Source of the DNA: Erwinia sp. S63
GTDB taxonomy: Bacteria > Pseudomonadota > Gammaproteobacteria > Enterobacterales > Enterobacteriaceae
Length of the DNA: 64,000 bases
Assembly: GCF_016625195.1 (NCBI RefSeq)
Contig: NZ_JACVUP010000023.1
Span: 1-64,000 of the forward strand
Direction: 5' to 3'
In this document: positions 44,259 to 53,829 of the stretch, piece by piece
Layout: the number at the start of each line of letters is the position of its first letter
Numbering within the stretch: the stretch's first letter is position 1
Made by a program: the position numbers and the translations under genes
The notes under the pieces: model-generated
The model's input: the letters and a program-made list of their open reading frames with translations, nothing else
Databases searched by the model: none
What the model was told of the DNA's origin: nothing

Positions 44259-44265
44259 CGGTCAA

Positions 44266-45000
44266 TCAACCTTCGTGCAATCCACACTCGCGCTTCAGGC
44301 CAAAGAAGCGTGTCTCTTCTTCTGCCATGCCCGGTTCCCACTTTTTGGTGGTGTGCGTATCGCCCACGGACAAATAGCCCTCATCCCACAGCGGGTGATA
44401 CTTCAGGCCATGTTGTTTCAGATACTGATGCACCTGACGGTTATCCCAGTCAATAATCGGCAGAATCTTGAACACACCACGCTGCACCGCCAGCACCGGC
44501 AAACTGGCGCGGCTGCCAGACTGGTCGCGGCGTAAACCGGCGAACCAGGTCTGCGCACCCAGCGTTTCGAGCGCGCGGTTCATCGGTTCGACTTTATTAA
44601 TCTGGTTGTACTGCTCAATCCCTTCGACGCCCTGCTCCCACAGTTTGCCGTAGCGCGCTTCCTGCCATGCTGGAGAGGTCTCAGCACGGAAGATTTTCAG
44701 ATTGAGATTGAGCTTCTCGGTCAGCTCGTCAATAAAGCGATAAGTTTCCGGGAACAGATAGCCGGTATCGGTCAGGATCACCGGCGTATCCGGTTTCTGC
44801 TGCGTCACCATATGCAGCAGAACCGCCGCCTGAATACCAAAGCTGGAGGACAGCACAAACGCGCCTGGCATGTTTTCCAGCGCCCAGCTCACGCGTTGCT
44901 CAGCGGAAAGTTTCTCCAGCTGCACGTTGCTTTCGGCCAGTGCCATGATGCGATCCACTTTGCTGCCACTATTCAGTGCTGCGAGATCAAGTACCGTCAT
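44266..45000 (-). CDS. cysH: Phosphoadenosine phosphosulfate reductase CysH
   Basis: Reduces PAPS to sulfite with thioredoxin. It is 244 aa with the PP-loop-like SSSFGIQAAVLLHMV, the TDTGYLFPETYRFI segment, AGLRRDQSGSRASLPV and the catalytic Cys near the C-terminus in RECGLHEG. The start at 45000 overlaps the cysI stop as ATGA; the longer frame from 45018 is not used. It is the last gene of cysJIH. Confidence 0.98.
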   Translation of the reverse strand: MTVLDLAALNSGSKVDRIMALAESNVQLEKLSAEQRVSWALENMPGAFVLSSSFGIQAAVLLHMVTQQKPDTPVILTDTGYLFPETYRFIDELTEKLNLNLKIFRAETSPAWQEARYGKLWEQGVEGIEQYNQINKVEPMNRALETLGAQTWFAGLRRDQSGSRASLPVLAVQRGVFKILPIIDWDNRQVHQYLKQHGLKYHPLWDEGYLSVGDTHTTKKWEPGMAEEETRFFGLKRECGLHEG

Positions 45001-46721
45001 ACTGCCTCCGAGTCCCAAAAATCACGGGCGGGATCCACCACGGCTTTGATGATGCCAGCGCGAATCACGAAGTCACCGAAGCCTTCATCAGCCTGACGCT
45101 CGGTTGCCCAGCGCACCACTAATTCGTCGATGCTGGCCAGAATTTCGCCTTCGTTGATGTTCTCGCGGTACATACGCGGAATGCGTGTACCCATGCGGTT
45201 GCCGCCAATATGTAAGTTGTAGCGGCCAGGTGCTTTACCCACCAGACCCAACTCAGCCAGCAAAGCACGGCCACAGCCGTTCGGGCAACCGGTAACGCGT
45301 AGCACTATGTGCTCTTCACCGACGCCATGCTTATGCATGATCTCTTCCACCTTGGTGACAAACGAAGGCAGGAAGCGCTCGGCTTCGGCCATCGCTAATG
45401 GGCACGTTGGGAAGGCCACGCAGGCCATCGAGTTTTCACGCTGCGGCGTGACCGCTTCCATCAAACCGTGTTCACGGGCGATGGCTTCGATCTGCGCTTT
45501 TTGCTTCTCTGGCACACCGGCTACGATCAGGTTCTGGTTGGCGGTCAAACGGAAATCACCCTGATGGATTTTCGCGATTTCGGCGATGCCGCGCTTCAAC
45601 GGACGTCCCGGATAATCCAGCAGACGACCATTTTCGATAAACAGCGTCAGGTGCCATTTTTTATCGATACCTTTCACCCAACCCACGCGATCGCCACGGG
45701 TCGTGAACGCATAAGGACGAATCGGTTCAAACGTCAGGCCAGCACGCTTTTCTACTTCCGCTTTAAAGGTTTCGACGCCAACACGCTCCAGCGTGTATTT
45801 GGTTTTGGCGTTCTTACGGTCGGTACGGTTACCCCAGTCGCGCTGGGTGGTCACTACCGCAGCCGCCACATCAAGGATCTTCTCTACCGGCAGGAAGCCA
45901 AACTCACTCGCAGTGCGCGCATAAGTCGCTTTATTGCCGTGATCGATAGACAAGCCACCACCGACCAGAAGGTTGAAACCAATCAGTTTGCCCTTCTCCG
46001 CAATGGCGATGAAGTTCAGATCGTTGGCATGCAGATCGACATCGTTATGCGGCGGCACCACCACGGTGGTTTTGAATTTACGCGGCAGATAGGTTTCACC
46101 GAGGATCGGCTCTTTATCCGTGGTAGCAACCTTCTCTTTATCCCACCAGATTTCAGCGTAAGCGCGGGTTTGCGGCAGCAGGTGTTCAGAGAGCTTTTTC
46201 GCCCACTCGTAGGCTTCCTGATGCAACTCCGATTCCACTGGGTTCGAGGTGCACAGCACGTTACGGTTCACGTCGTTGGCGGTCGCCAGTGCGTCAAGAC
46301 CCACTTCATGCAGCATCTGGTGCGTCGGCTTCACGTTCTTCTTCAGAATGCCGTGAAACTGGAAGGTCTGACGGTTGGTCAGACGGATGCTGCCGTAAAT
46401 GGTTTTATCGGTGGCGAACTTATCAATCGCCAGCCATTGCGTCGGCGTGATAATCCCGCCCGGCAGACGGCAACGCAGCATCATCGCGTGGCGCGGTTCC
46501 AGTTTCTGCGCCGCACGCTCCGCACGAATATCGCGGTCGTCCTGCTGGTACATGCCGTGGAAACGGATCAGCAGGAAATTATCGCCACTGAAGCCGCCGG
46601 TCAGGCCATCATCGAGATCCTCAAGGATGGTGCCACGCAGGTAGTTACTCTGTTTTTTCAGACGCTCAGCGTCGACCAGCTTGCCTTCAACGACCAGCGG
46701 TCCAGGATGTTTTTCGCTCAT
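44997..46721 (-). CDS. cysI: Sulfite reductase hemoprotein subunit CysI
   Basis: Beta subunit of NADPH sulfite reductase with siroheme and a 4Fe-4S cluster; reduces sulfite to sulfide. It is 574 aa with two ferredoxin-like nitrite/sulfite reductase repeats and the cluster cysteines in ACVAFPTCPLAMAEAERFLP and RVTGCPNGCGRALLAE. It overlaps cysJ by one base and cysH by four. Confidence 0.98.
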   Translation of the reverse strand: MSEKHPGPLVVEGKLVDAERLKKQSNYLRGTILEDLDDGLTGGFSGDNFLLIRFHGMYQQDDRDIRAERAAQKLEPRHAMMLRCRLPGGIITPTQWLAIDKFATDKTIYGSIRLTNRQTFQFHGILKKNVKPTHQMLHEVGLDALATANDVNRNVLCTSNPVESELHQEAYEWAKKLSEHLLPQTRAYAEIWWDKEKVATTDKEPILGETYLPRKFKTTVVVPPHNDVDLHANDLNFIAIAEKGKLIGFNLLVGGGLSIDHGNKATYARTASEFGFLPVEKILDVAAAVVTTQRDWGNRTDRKNAKTKYTLERVGVETFKAEVEKRAGLTFEPIRPYAFTTRGDRVGWVKGIDKKWHLTLFIENGRLLDYPGRPLKRGIAEIAKIHQGDFRLTANQNLIVAGVPEKQKAQIEAIAREHGLMEAVTPQRENSMACVAFPTCPLAMAEAERFLPSFVTKVEEIMHKHGVGEEHIVLRVTGCPNGCGRALLAELGLVGKAPGRYNLHIGGNRMGTRIPRMYRENINEGEILASIDELVVRWATERQADEGFGDFVIRAGIIKAVVDPARDFWDSEAV

Positions 46722-48526
46722 TAGTAAACGTCTCGCTGATAACGGCGCTCAATGCGCAGCTCACTTAAAAATTCGTCAGCCGTTTCACGATCCATGCCGC
46801 CGTGTTCGACCACCACATCCAGTAATGCCTGCTCAACGTCTTTCGCCATGCGATTGGCGTCGCCGCAGACGTAAAGGTGGGCGCCCTCTTCAATCCAGCG
46901 CCACACTTCCGCCCCTTTGGCGCGGATTTTATCTTGTACGTATATTTTCTCAGCCTGGTCACGTGACCACGCTAAATCAATGTTGGTCAGCAAACCGTCT
47001 TTGACGTATTTCTGCCATTCCACCTGATAGAGGAAATCATCGGTGAAGTGCGGGTTACCAAAGAACAGCCAGTTTTTGCCGCCTGCGCCATCACTATCAC
47101 GCTGCTGCATAAAGGAGCGGAACGGCGCGATACCGGTGCCTGGGCCGACCATGATCACCGGCGTTTCCGGGTTAGCTGGCAAGCGGAAGTTGTCGTTGTG
47201 TTCGATGAATACGCGGATCTCGCCGTCTTCTTCGATGCGATCCGCCAGCCAGGTTGACGCACCACCGCCGCGCTGACGACCATCAATCTCATAACGCACC
47301 GCACCGACAGTAATATGTACTTCGGTATCCGTTTCCGCTTGCGACGAGGCGATGGAATAGAGGCGCGGCGTCAGTGGACGCAGCAAGCCGGTCAACTGCT
47401 CGGCGTTCAGTTCGGTCGGCGCCTGACGCACCATATCGACAATCGGGAAGCTCTGCGCATAGCTCTGTAATTTCGGCTTATCACCCGACAGCGCCAGCAA
47501 CGCATCATTGCGCGACAGCGCCGCATACTGCTCAACGATCTGCGGGGTATTCACCGTCAGCTCATAATGTTTTTGCAGTGCTTCAGCCAGCGGCAAGGTT
47601 TCGCCGTTCACTTCAACGGACTCATCACCTTTCAGCCATACCAGTTGCAACAACTCCTGCACCAGTTCGGCATCGTTCTCAAACCATACGCCCAGCGCAT
47701 CACCCGGCTGGTAACGCAGGCCAGACTCGCCTAAATCAATTTCGATATGGCGCACGTCTTTATCGGAATCGCGACCGGTAATTTTTTGATTAGCGGCAAA
47801 GCTGGCGGTCAGGGGTGCTTCTTTGGTGTACGGGCTGCTGTGGATGTCGTTCACCACGCCGGATGCTGTCACAGCTGCGACCACGGAGGATTCACTCGGC
47901 ACGCGCGCTTTCAGGATCTCGGTCAGCTGCTGACGCCAGGCCGTGGCTTGCTCTTTATATTCCACATCGGCATCAACACGATCCAGCAGGCGTTCTGCAC
48001 CCAGTTCAGCCAGACGCTCATCAAAGTCTTTACCGGCTTTGCTGAAGAATTCGTATGAGGTGTCACCAAGGCCAAACACCGCAAACGCGGAGCCAGTCGC
48101 AAATTTCGGCGCCTTCTTCGACAGCAGGAATTTGTGCAGCGCTACGGCTTCTTCCGGTGGCTCACCTTCACCTTGCGTCGAAGTGACCACGACCAGCAAT
48201 TTCTCCTGGCCGATCTGCTTAAACTTGTAGTCACCGGCGTTGACCAGATTAACGCTTAATTTGGCGGCCAGCAGATCATCGCGCAACTGTTCTGCCAGGC
48301 GACGAGCATTACCGGTTTGTGACGCGGAAATCAGCGTGATGGTTGGCACTTCTGCCTGAACCGGTGCAGGTGCAGCAACGGCGCCCGGCGTCTGATTGAC
48401 CATGCCCCAGAAGTAGCCGGAAAGCCAGGCCATCTGCGTGGTGTTAAAATCCGTGGTCGCTGCCTGTAAGCGCGCGAGTTGCTCCGGATTAAGCGGGAGC
48501 ATTGAACCTGGTGCCTGAGTCGTCAT
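46721..48526 (-). CDS. cysJ: Sulfite reductase flavoprotein subunit CysJ
   Basis: Alpha subunit of NADPH sulfite reductase, carrying electrons from NADPH through FAD and FMN to CysI. It is 601 aa with an N-terminal flavodoxin domain (LISASQTGNARRLAEQL; TSTQGEGEPPEEA), an FAD domain (PRLYSIASSQAETD) and an NADP-binding domain (VMVGPGTGIAPFRSFMQQR; YVCGDANRMAKDVEQAL), ending in the expected RRYQRDVY. It heads the cysJIH operon, whose promoter lies in the 297-bp gap to queD. Confidence 0.98.
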   Translation of the reverse strand: MTTQAPGSMLPLNPEQLARLQAATTDFNTTQMAWLSGYFWGMVNQTPGAVAAPAPVQAEVPTITLISASQTGNARRLAEQLRDDLLAAKLSVNLVNAGDYKFKQIGQEKLLVVVTSTQGEGEPPEEAVALHKFLLSKKAPKFATGSAFAVFGLGDTSYEFFSKAGKDFDERLAELGAERLLDRVDADVEYKEQATAWRQQLTEILKARVPSESSVVAAVTASGVVNDIHSSPYTKEAPLTASFAANQKITGRDSDKDVRHIEIDLGESGLRYQPGDALGVWFENDAELVQELLQLVWLKGDESVEVNGETLPLAEALQKHYELTVNTPQIVEQYAALSRNDALLALSGDKPKLQSYAQSFPIVDMVRQAPTELNAEQLTGLLRPLTPRLYSIASSQAETDTEVHITVGAVRYEIDGRQRGGGASTWLADRIEEDGEIRVFIEHNDNFRLPANPETPVIMVGPGTGIAPFRSFMQQRDSDGAGGKNWLFFGNPHFTDDFLYQVEWQKYVKDGLLTNIDLAWSRDQAEKIYVQDKIRAKGAEVWRWIEEGAHLYVCGDANRMAKDVEQALLDVVVEHGGMDRETADEFLSELRIERRYQRDVY

Positions 48527-48823
48527 CGCGTTAAAAATTCCAGTGTCTGAAGTCCGGACCGATAAATGGCGGAAGAGTGGGTAGGTTACCGGGCTGTATA
48601 TTAACGATTAAATAAGCCTTCGACATAATTAATAACCAAAATGACTAAGTGGTTTTTCGGGTAATTGTAATCGGCAAAAGTGGTAAATAAAGGCGCGGTT
48701 ATTCAAATAGTTAATTATCCTTTCCAGTCTTTAGATTGCGCAAAATGCCCTTTTCATCGTAAGCGGGTGCGAAAAATCTGTGATTCAGGTAGAATTCGGC
48801 GGTTTTTAAGTCTGAGAGCCATT
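48527..48823. promoter_or_regulatory. Divergent cysJ/queD promoter region
   Basis: AT-rich gap between divergent cysJIH and queD. It should contain the CysB-dependent promoter of cysJIH. Near queD a TAGAAT box at about 48789-48794 could be a -10. No small gene was seen; the in-frame extension of queD upstream to 48680 lacks a ribosome-binding site. Confidence 0.4.
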
Positions 48824-49183
48824 ATGTCTACCACGCTGTTTAAAGAGTTCCAGTTCGAATCTGCTCACCGCCTGCCGCATGTGCCTGAAGGGCATAAATG
48901 TGGTCGTCTGCATGGCCATTCGTTCCTGGTGCGATTAGAAATTACCGGTGAAGTGGATGCGCATACCGGTTGGGTCATGGATTTTGCCGAACTGAAGGCG
49001 GCGTTTATGCCGATTTATGATCGTCTCGATCATCACTATCTGAATGATATTCCAGGTCTGGAAAATCCAACCAGCGAAGTGCTGGCAAAATGGATTTGGG
49101 ATCAGATGAAACCGATCCTGCCAGAACTGAGTGCAGTGATGATCAAGGAGACCTGTACCGCAGGTTGTACTTATAAAGGTTAA
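48824..49183 (+). CDS. queD: 6-carboxy-5,6,7,8-tetrahydropterin synthase QueD
   Basis: Second step of queuosine biosynthesis, making carboxy-tetrahydropterin from dihydroneopterin triphosphate. It is 119 aa with zinc His residues in FESAHRLPHVPEGHKCGRLHGHSF, the catalytic Cys in the same segment, and YDRLDHHYLNDI. The C-terminal CTAGCTYKG is typical. The start is ATG 48824. QueE, the next pathway enzyme, is encoded 0.8 kb downstream on the other strand. Confidence 0.96.
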   Translation: MSTTLFKEFQFESAHRLPHVPEGHKCGRLHGHSFLVRLEITGEVDAHTGWVMDFAELKAAFMPIYDRLDHHYLNDIPGLENPTSEVLAKWIWDQMKPILPELSAVMIKETCTAGCTYKG

Positions 49184-49312
49184 TCACTGTTGACGGGCTG
49201 CCGCTGTGCAGCCTGACTTTTAGCTATACGCTTCTTTACGTTCACTTCATCTCCCTGTCATCCGCCCCCTCTACGTTGTTGTCTCCTTCATTAAAGATCA
49301 AGAGAATCAACA

Positions 49313-49912
49313 ATGAACTTCGTTAAACGCCTTTCTGTTATCGCTTTGCTGGTTTCCGCCTCTGCCGCCGTTCAGGCGCAAAACGTACTGGATTTTCCGC
49401 AGCCTGAAAAAGTACCGGATGAGTTCTATGCCGTGACTGAAATTCCGGCGGGCGGCATGATCAAATATGAAACCGACGCGAAAACCGGTTTTATCGTGGC
49501 TGATCGTTTCCAGTCGATGCCGGTTGCCTATCCGGCAAACTACGGCTCACTGACCCAATCACTGGGCGGTGATGGCGATCCGCTGGATGTGATCTTCTAT
49601 ACTCGTGCACCGCTGCAGCCGGGTACGCTGATCAAACTGCGCCCGATTGGCGTGCTGAAAATGATCGATGGCGGCGAAGTCGATGACAAGATTGTTGCGG
49701 TTCCGACCAGCAAAATCGATCCGACTTACGATGACATCAAAGAGATGAAAGACCTGCCGAAAATGGAGCAGGAACGTCTGGAAGCCTTCTTCCGCGTATA
49801 TAAGCAGTTGCCAGATGGCCGAAAGAAAGTCGAACTGAATGGTTTTGAAGATGCGGCGAAAGCCAAAACTGAGATCAAACAGGCCTTCGACGCCTATAAA
49901 GCGAAGCAGTAA
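49313..49912 (+). CDS. Exported family I inorganic pyrophosphatase
   Basis: Hydrolyses pyrophosphate to phosphate. The catalytic set of family I enzymes is complete: Lys and Glu in MIKYETD, Arg in VADRF, YPANYGSL, DGDPLDV, the Asp/Lys of IDGGEVDDKIVAV, and Tyr-Lys in FFRVYKQLPDGRKK. Unlike cytosolic Ppa, it begins with a signal peptide (FVKRLSVIALLVSASAAVQA, cleavage near 22), so a periplasmic location is expected. Length is 199 aa. It is probably a second pyrophosphatase with the housekeeping ppa elsewhere, which is inference. AAGAGAATC precedes the ATG. Confidence 0.88.
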   Translation: MNFVKRLSVIALLVSASAAVQAQNVLDFPQPEKVPDEFYAVTEIPAGGMIKYETDAKTGFIVADRFQSMPVAYPANYGSLTQSLGGDGDPLDVIFYTRAPLQPGTLIKLRPIGVLKMIDGGEVDDKIVAVPTSKIDPTYDDIKEMKDLPKMEQERLEAFFRVYKQLPDGRKKVELNGFEDAAKAKTEIKQAFDAYKAKQ

Positions 49913-49920
49913 AACGTATC

Positions 49921-49993
49921 GTAGCGGCGCGATTCATCGCGCATTTAGCAGCAGTAATGTTGCAAAAATACGCGTGATGAATCACGCCGCTAC
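49921..49993. repeat. REPIN-like 73-bp palindromic element
   Basis: Two 22-bp arms in inverted orientation, GTAGCGGCGCGATTCATCGC.. at 49921-49942 and its near reverse complement at 49972-49993, differ at two positions. Each arm contains its own small palindrome around GATTCATC. The core GCGGCGCGAT recurs at 61399. The design matches REP doublets (REPINs), and here it also separates convergent genes. Confidence 0.7.
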
Positions 49994-49997
49994 AGGA

Positions 49998-50669
49998 TTA
50001 AGCAATATTCAAATACTTATGCGTCTGCATCGAAAGACGCCAGTTGCGCGCAATACAGGTCTCAATGCACAGTTTGGTGGCCGCATCGCCACGACTGATC
50101 GGTTGCAGCGCCACGATGCGCTTCTTATCATCATGCAGACCCGCCAGCAGCACATCTAACGCTTCGACATCACGCTCACGCGCCACCGGATGTTTAATCT
50201 CATCCGCACGCTGCAACGCCTGCGGCAGCACATCGTAACCGCCGCGCATATTCACCTTCGGTGAAACCGTCACCCAGGTGGCGTCAGAACAGTGCACTTC
50301 ATGCGTACCGCTGGTCTCAATCTGGCACTCGAAACCGGCCGCTTCCAGCGCCTCAGTCAATGGACGCAAATCGAAAATAGCCGGTTCACCGCCAGTGATC
50401 ACCACATGGCGCGCGGTCCAGCCCTGACGTTGAATGGTCTCGATCAGCATTGCCGCATCGGCACTGCCCCAGGCGTCACTTTCTACGGTCTTTATCAGAA
50501 TGTCGCCCAGCGAGGTCTCCCGATTGGCCAGCTTTTCCCAGGTATGTTTGGTATCACACCAGCTACAGCCCACCGGACATCCCTGTAAGCGGATGAACAG
50601 CGCCGGAACACCGGTGTAAAAACCTTCACCCTGCAGGGTCTGGAACATTTCGTTAATCGGGTAGAACAT
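49998..50669 (-). CDS. queE: 7-carboxy-7-deazaguanine synthase QueE
   Basis: Radical SAM enzyme of queuosine biosynthesis that contracts the tetrahydropterin ring to CDG. It is 223 aa with the N-terminal INEMFQTLQGEGFYTG, the cluster motif LQGCPVGCSWCDTKHTW and the SAM motif ITGGEPAIF. The start is ATG 50669. It is the pathway partner of queD. Confidence 0.96.
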   Translation of the reverse strand: MFYPINEMFQTLQGEGFYTGVPALFIRLQGCPVGCSWCDTKHTWEKLANRETSLGDILIKTVESDAWGSADAAMLIETIQRQGWTARHVVITGGEPAIFDLRPLTEALEAAGFECQIETSGTHEVHCSDATWVTVSPKVNMRGGYDVLPQALQRADEIKHPVARERDVEALDVLLAGLHDDKKRIVALQPISRGDAATKLCIETCIARNWRLSMQTHKYLNIA

Positions 50670-50752
50670 TTTTCACTCACGTCTAAAATTCGAGGCGGGG
50701 ATTATGGCAGATTTTCGCCGTGCGTTCACAGCTGCTTCGTGTCAAAAAAACA

Positions 50753-50777
50753 AAAGCCCCGCACGAGGCGGGGCTTT
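50753..50777 (-). terminator. Rho-independent terminator after eno
   Basis: AAAGCCCCGC and GCGGGGCTTT form a perfect 10-bp stem with loop ACGAG. On the minus strand it is followed by TTGTTTTTTTGA. It stands about 40 bp after the eno stop. Confidence 0.88.
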
Positions 50778-50818
50778 ATCAGCGATGATGCGGCCCATCA
50801 GGCCACATCAACAGACCA

Positions 50819-52114
50819 TTACTGGCCTTTAACTTCTTTCAGACCGTTGAACGGAGCTTTGTCGCCCAGCGCTTCTTCGATACGAATCAGCTGGTTGTAC
50901 TTAGCAATACGGTCAGAACGGCTCATAGAACCGGTTTTGATCTGGCCTGCTGCAGTACCGACCGCCAGGTCAGCGATGGTCGCATCTTCAGTTTCACCTG
51001 AACGGTGTGAAATCACCGCGGTGTAACCTGCGTCTTTCGCCATCTTGATTGCAGCCAGAGTTTCGGTCAGAGAACCGATCTGGTTGAATTTGATCAGGAT
51101 GGAGTTAGCGATGCCTTTATCGATACCTTCTTTCAGGATCTTGGTGTTGGTCACGAACAGGTCGTCACCTACCAGCTGAATTTTGTCGCCCAGTACTTTG
51201 GTCTGGTAAGCGAAGCCCGCCCAGTCAGACTCATCCAGACCGTCTTCGATAGAAACGATTGGGTACTGTTTGGTCAGGTCTTCCAGGAAGTGCGTGAACT
51301 CTTCAGAAGAGAAGGCTTTGTTGCCTTCGCCAGCCAGCACATATTTGCCGTCTTTGTAGAATTCAGATGCTGCACAGTCCATCGCCAGGGTGATGTCTTT
51401 GCCCAGCTCATAGCCTGCTGCTTTTACCGCTTCAGCGATAACAGCCAGTGCTTCGGCGTTAGAACCCAGGTTTGGCGCGTAGCCACCTTCGTCACCGACC
51501 GCAGTGCTCATGCCTTTGGCTTTCAGCACTTTTGCCAGGTTGTGGAAAACTTCAGAACCCATACGGATGGCTTCTTTCACGTTTTTCGCGCCAACTGGCT
51601 GAATCATGAATTCCTGGATGTCGACGTTGTTGTCGGCATGCTCACCACCGTTGATGATGTTCATCATTGGCAGTGGCATAGAGTATTTGCCTGGGGTGCC
51701 GTTCAGTTCAGCGATGTGCGCGTACAGTGGCAGGCCTTTAGAAGCCGCAGCCGCTTTAGCTGCTGCCAGAGATACCGCCAGAATGGCGTTAGCGCCGAAG
51801 TTGGATTTGTTCTCAGTACCGTCCAGCTCGATCATGATCTTATCGATGTTCGCCTGGTCTTTGGCATCTTTACCGGTTACCGCGCCTGCGATAGGACCGT
51901 TAACCGCTGCAACCGCTTTGGTTACACCTTTGCCCAGGAAACGAGATTTGTCACCGTCACGCAGCTCCAGTGCTTCGCGAGAACCGGTTGAAGCACCTGA
52001 TGGCGCTGCAGCCAGACCAACGAAACCGCCTTCCAGATGCACTTCTGCTTCTACAGTCGGGTTGCCACGGGAGTCGATGATTTCGCGACCGATGACTTTT
52101 ACGATTTTGGACAT
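50819..52114 (-). CDS. eno: Enolase
   Basis: Converts 2-phosphoglycerate to phosphoenolpyruvate; also a component of the RNA degradosome in enterobacteria. It is 431 aa with the N-terminal VIGREIIDSRGNPTVEAEV, the metal ligands in AMDCAASEF, SIEDGLDESDW and LVGDDLFVTN, and the signature ILIKFNQIGSLTETL. It lies 77 bp after pyrG, with a hairpin in between. Confidence 0.99.
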   Translation of the reverse strand: MSKIVKVIGREIIDSRGNPTVEAEVHLEGGFVGLAAAPSGASTGSREALELRDGDKSRFLGKGVTKAVAAVNGPIAGAVTGKDAKDQANIDKIMIELDGTENKSNFGANAILAVSLAAAKAAAASKGLPLYAHIAELNGTPGKYSMPLPMMNIINGGEHADNNVDIQEFMIQPVGAKNVKEAIRMGSEVFHNLAKVLKAKGMSTAVGDEGGYAPNLGSNAEALAVIAEAVKAAGYELGKDITLAMDCAASEFYKDGKYVLAGEGNKAFSSEEFTHFLEDLTKQYPIVSIEDGLDESDWAGFAYQTKVLGDKIQLVGDDLFVTNTKILKEGIDKGIANSILIKFNQIGSLTETLAAIKMAKDAGYTAVISHRSGETEDATIADLAVGTAAGQIKTGSMSRSDRIAKYNQLIRIEEALGDKAPFNGLKEVKGQ

Positions 52115-52157
52115 TCGATTTTCCTCAGTACAAGTTAGTCAATCCTAAGACAAACAA

Positions 52158-52176
52158 CGCGCGAAAAGTTCGCGCG
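52158..52176 (-). terminator. Hairpin in pyrG-eno gap
   Basis: CGCGCGAA-AAG-TTCGCGCG is a perfect 8-bp stem 15 bp after the pyrG stop, with a weak T-run on the minus strand (TTGTTTG). It may partly terminate pyrG transcription before eno. Confidence 0.5.
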
Positions 52177-52191
52177 CTGTTCGTTAAACTC

Positions 52192-53829
52192 TTACTTCGC
52201 TAACCGCTTCTGGTGCTCCTGCGCGGCTTTGACAAAGCCAGCGAACAGCGGATGACCATCACGCGGGGTCGACGTGAATTCCGGGTGGAACTGACAAGCT
52301 ACAAACCACGGATGGTTCGGGAGTTCGATGATCTCCACCAGCTGGTCGTCGCCGGAACGGCCCGCAATATGCAGACCCGCCGCTTCAATCGGCTTCAACA
52401 GCAGATTGTTCACTTCATAACGATGGCGGTGACGTTCAGTAATCACGTCAGAACCGTACAGCTGGCGCACCTTACTTTCCGGCGTCAGCTGGCACTGCTG
52501 GCTACCCAGACGCATGGTGCCGCCCAGATCGCTCTGCTCAGTACGCTGCTCAACGTTGCCTTCTTCATCACGCCATTCAGTGATCAATGCAACCACTGGA
52601 TACTTACAGTCTGGCACAAATTCCGTTGAGTTGGCGTCAGCCATCCCAGCCACGTTGCGCGCGAATTCCATCAGCGCAATCTGCATACCGAGGCAGATGC
52701 CCAGGTAAGGGATATTGTTCTCACGAGCATACTGCGCGGTGAGCATTTTGCCTTCCACACCACGGTAGCCGAAGCCACCCGGGATCAGGATAGCATCCAG
52801 ATCTTTCAGAATTTCGACACCGCGTGATTCCACATCCTGCGAGTCGATCAGCTTGATATTCACGGTCACACGATTCTTCAGGCCACCGTGCTTCAGTGCT
52901 TCAATCACCGATTTGTACGCATCTGGCAGTTCGACATATTTGCCGACCATACCAATGGTCACTTCGCCGCCCGGATTGGCTTCTTCGTAAATCACCTGTT
53001 CCCATTCGGCCAGGTTCGCTTCCGGAGCGCTCAGATTGAAACGCTTGCAGATATAGTCATCCAGGCCCTGTGACTTCAACATGCCAGGAATCTTGTAGAT
53101 GGAATCCACATCTTTCAGGGAAATAACCGCTTTTTCTGGCACGTTACAGAACAGAGCGATCTTCGCACGTTCGTTTGCCGGCACAGCACGGTCAGAACGG
53201 CAGATCAGCACATCAGGCTGGATACCGATTGACAACAGCTCTTTCACTGAATGCTGGGTTGGCTTGGTTTTCACTTCGCCTGCAGCCGCCATATACGGCA
53301 CCAAAGTCAGGTGCATATACATGGTGTGTTCGCGGCCCACATCAACGGCCATCTGGCGAATCGCTTCGAGGAACGGCAGGGATTCGATATCACCTACGGT
53401 ACCGCCGATTTCCACCAGCACCACATCATGACCTTCGCCGCCTTCAATAATGCGTTCTTTGATGGCGTTGGTGATGTGTGGGATGACCTGAATCGTGGCA
53501 CCCAGATAGTCACCGCGACGCTCTTTGCGCAGCACTTCTGAGTAGATACGACCGGTCGTAAAGTTGTTGCGGCGCGACATTTTGGTACGGATGAAGCGCT
53601 CGTAGTGACCCAAGTCCAGATCGGTTTCGGCCCCATCATCGGTAACAAACACTTCACCGTGCTGCGTTGGGCTCATGGTACCCGGATCGACGTTGATGTA
53701 CGGATCGAGTTTCATGATGGTCACATTCAGACCACGTGCTTCAAGAATGGCTGCGAGGGAGGCTGCGGCAATGCCTTTGCCCAGAGAGGATACGACCCCG
53801 CCGGTCACAAAAATATAATTCGTTGTCAT
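52192..53829 (-). CDS. pyrG: CTP synthase
   Basis: Makes CTP from UTP, ATP and glutamine. It is 545 aa with the synthetase domain start NYIFVTGGVVSSLGKGIAAA, YINVDPGTMSPTQHGEVFVT, and a C-terminal class I glutamine amidotransferase domain with nucleophile Cys in YLGICLGMQIA and His-Glu in CQFHPEFTSTP. The ATG at 53829 is the standard start. mazG lies upstream on the same strand. Confidence 0.99.
   Translation of the reverse strand: MTTNYIFVTGGVVSSLGKGIAAASLAAILEARGLNVTIMKLDPYINVDPGTMSPTQHGEVFVTDDGAETDLDLGHYERFIRTKMSRRNNFTTGRIYSEVLRKERRGDYLGATIQVIPHITNAIKERIIEGGEGHDVVLVEIGGTVGDIESLPFLEAIRQMAVDVGREHTMYMHLTLVPYMAAAGEVKTKPTQHSVKELLSIGIQPDVLICRSDRAVPANERAKIALFCNVPEKAVISLKDVDSIYKIPGMLKSQGLDDYICKRFNLSAPEANLAEWEQVIYEEANPGGEVTIGMVGKYVELPDAYKSVIEALKHGGLKNRVTVNIKLIDSQDVESRGVEILKDLDAILIPGGFGYRGVEGKMLTAQYARENNIPYLGICLGMQIALMEFARNVAGMADANSTEFVPDCKYPVVALITEWRDEEGNVEQRTEQSDLGGTMRLGSQQCQLTPESKVRQLYGSDVITERHRHRYEVNNLLLKPIEAAGLHIAGRSGDDQLVEIIELPNHPWFVACQFHPEFTSTPRDGHPLFAGFVKAAQEHQKRLAK

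Noticed and set aside
45468..46724. Long plus-strand ORF (418 codons) opposite cysI
   Set aside because: Pure antisense of cysI with low-complexity, Phe/His-rich product and no start signal.
48680..48823. N-terminal extension of queD by 48 codons
   Set aside because: QueD proteins begin at MSTTLFKEF; the extension lies in the divergent promoter region.
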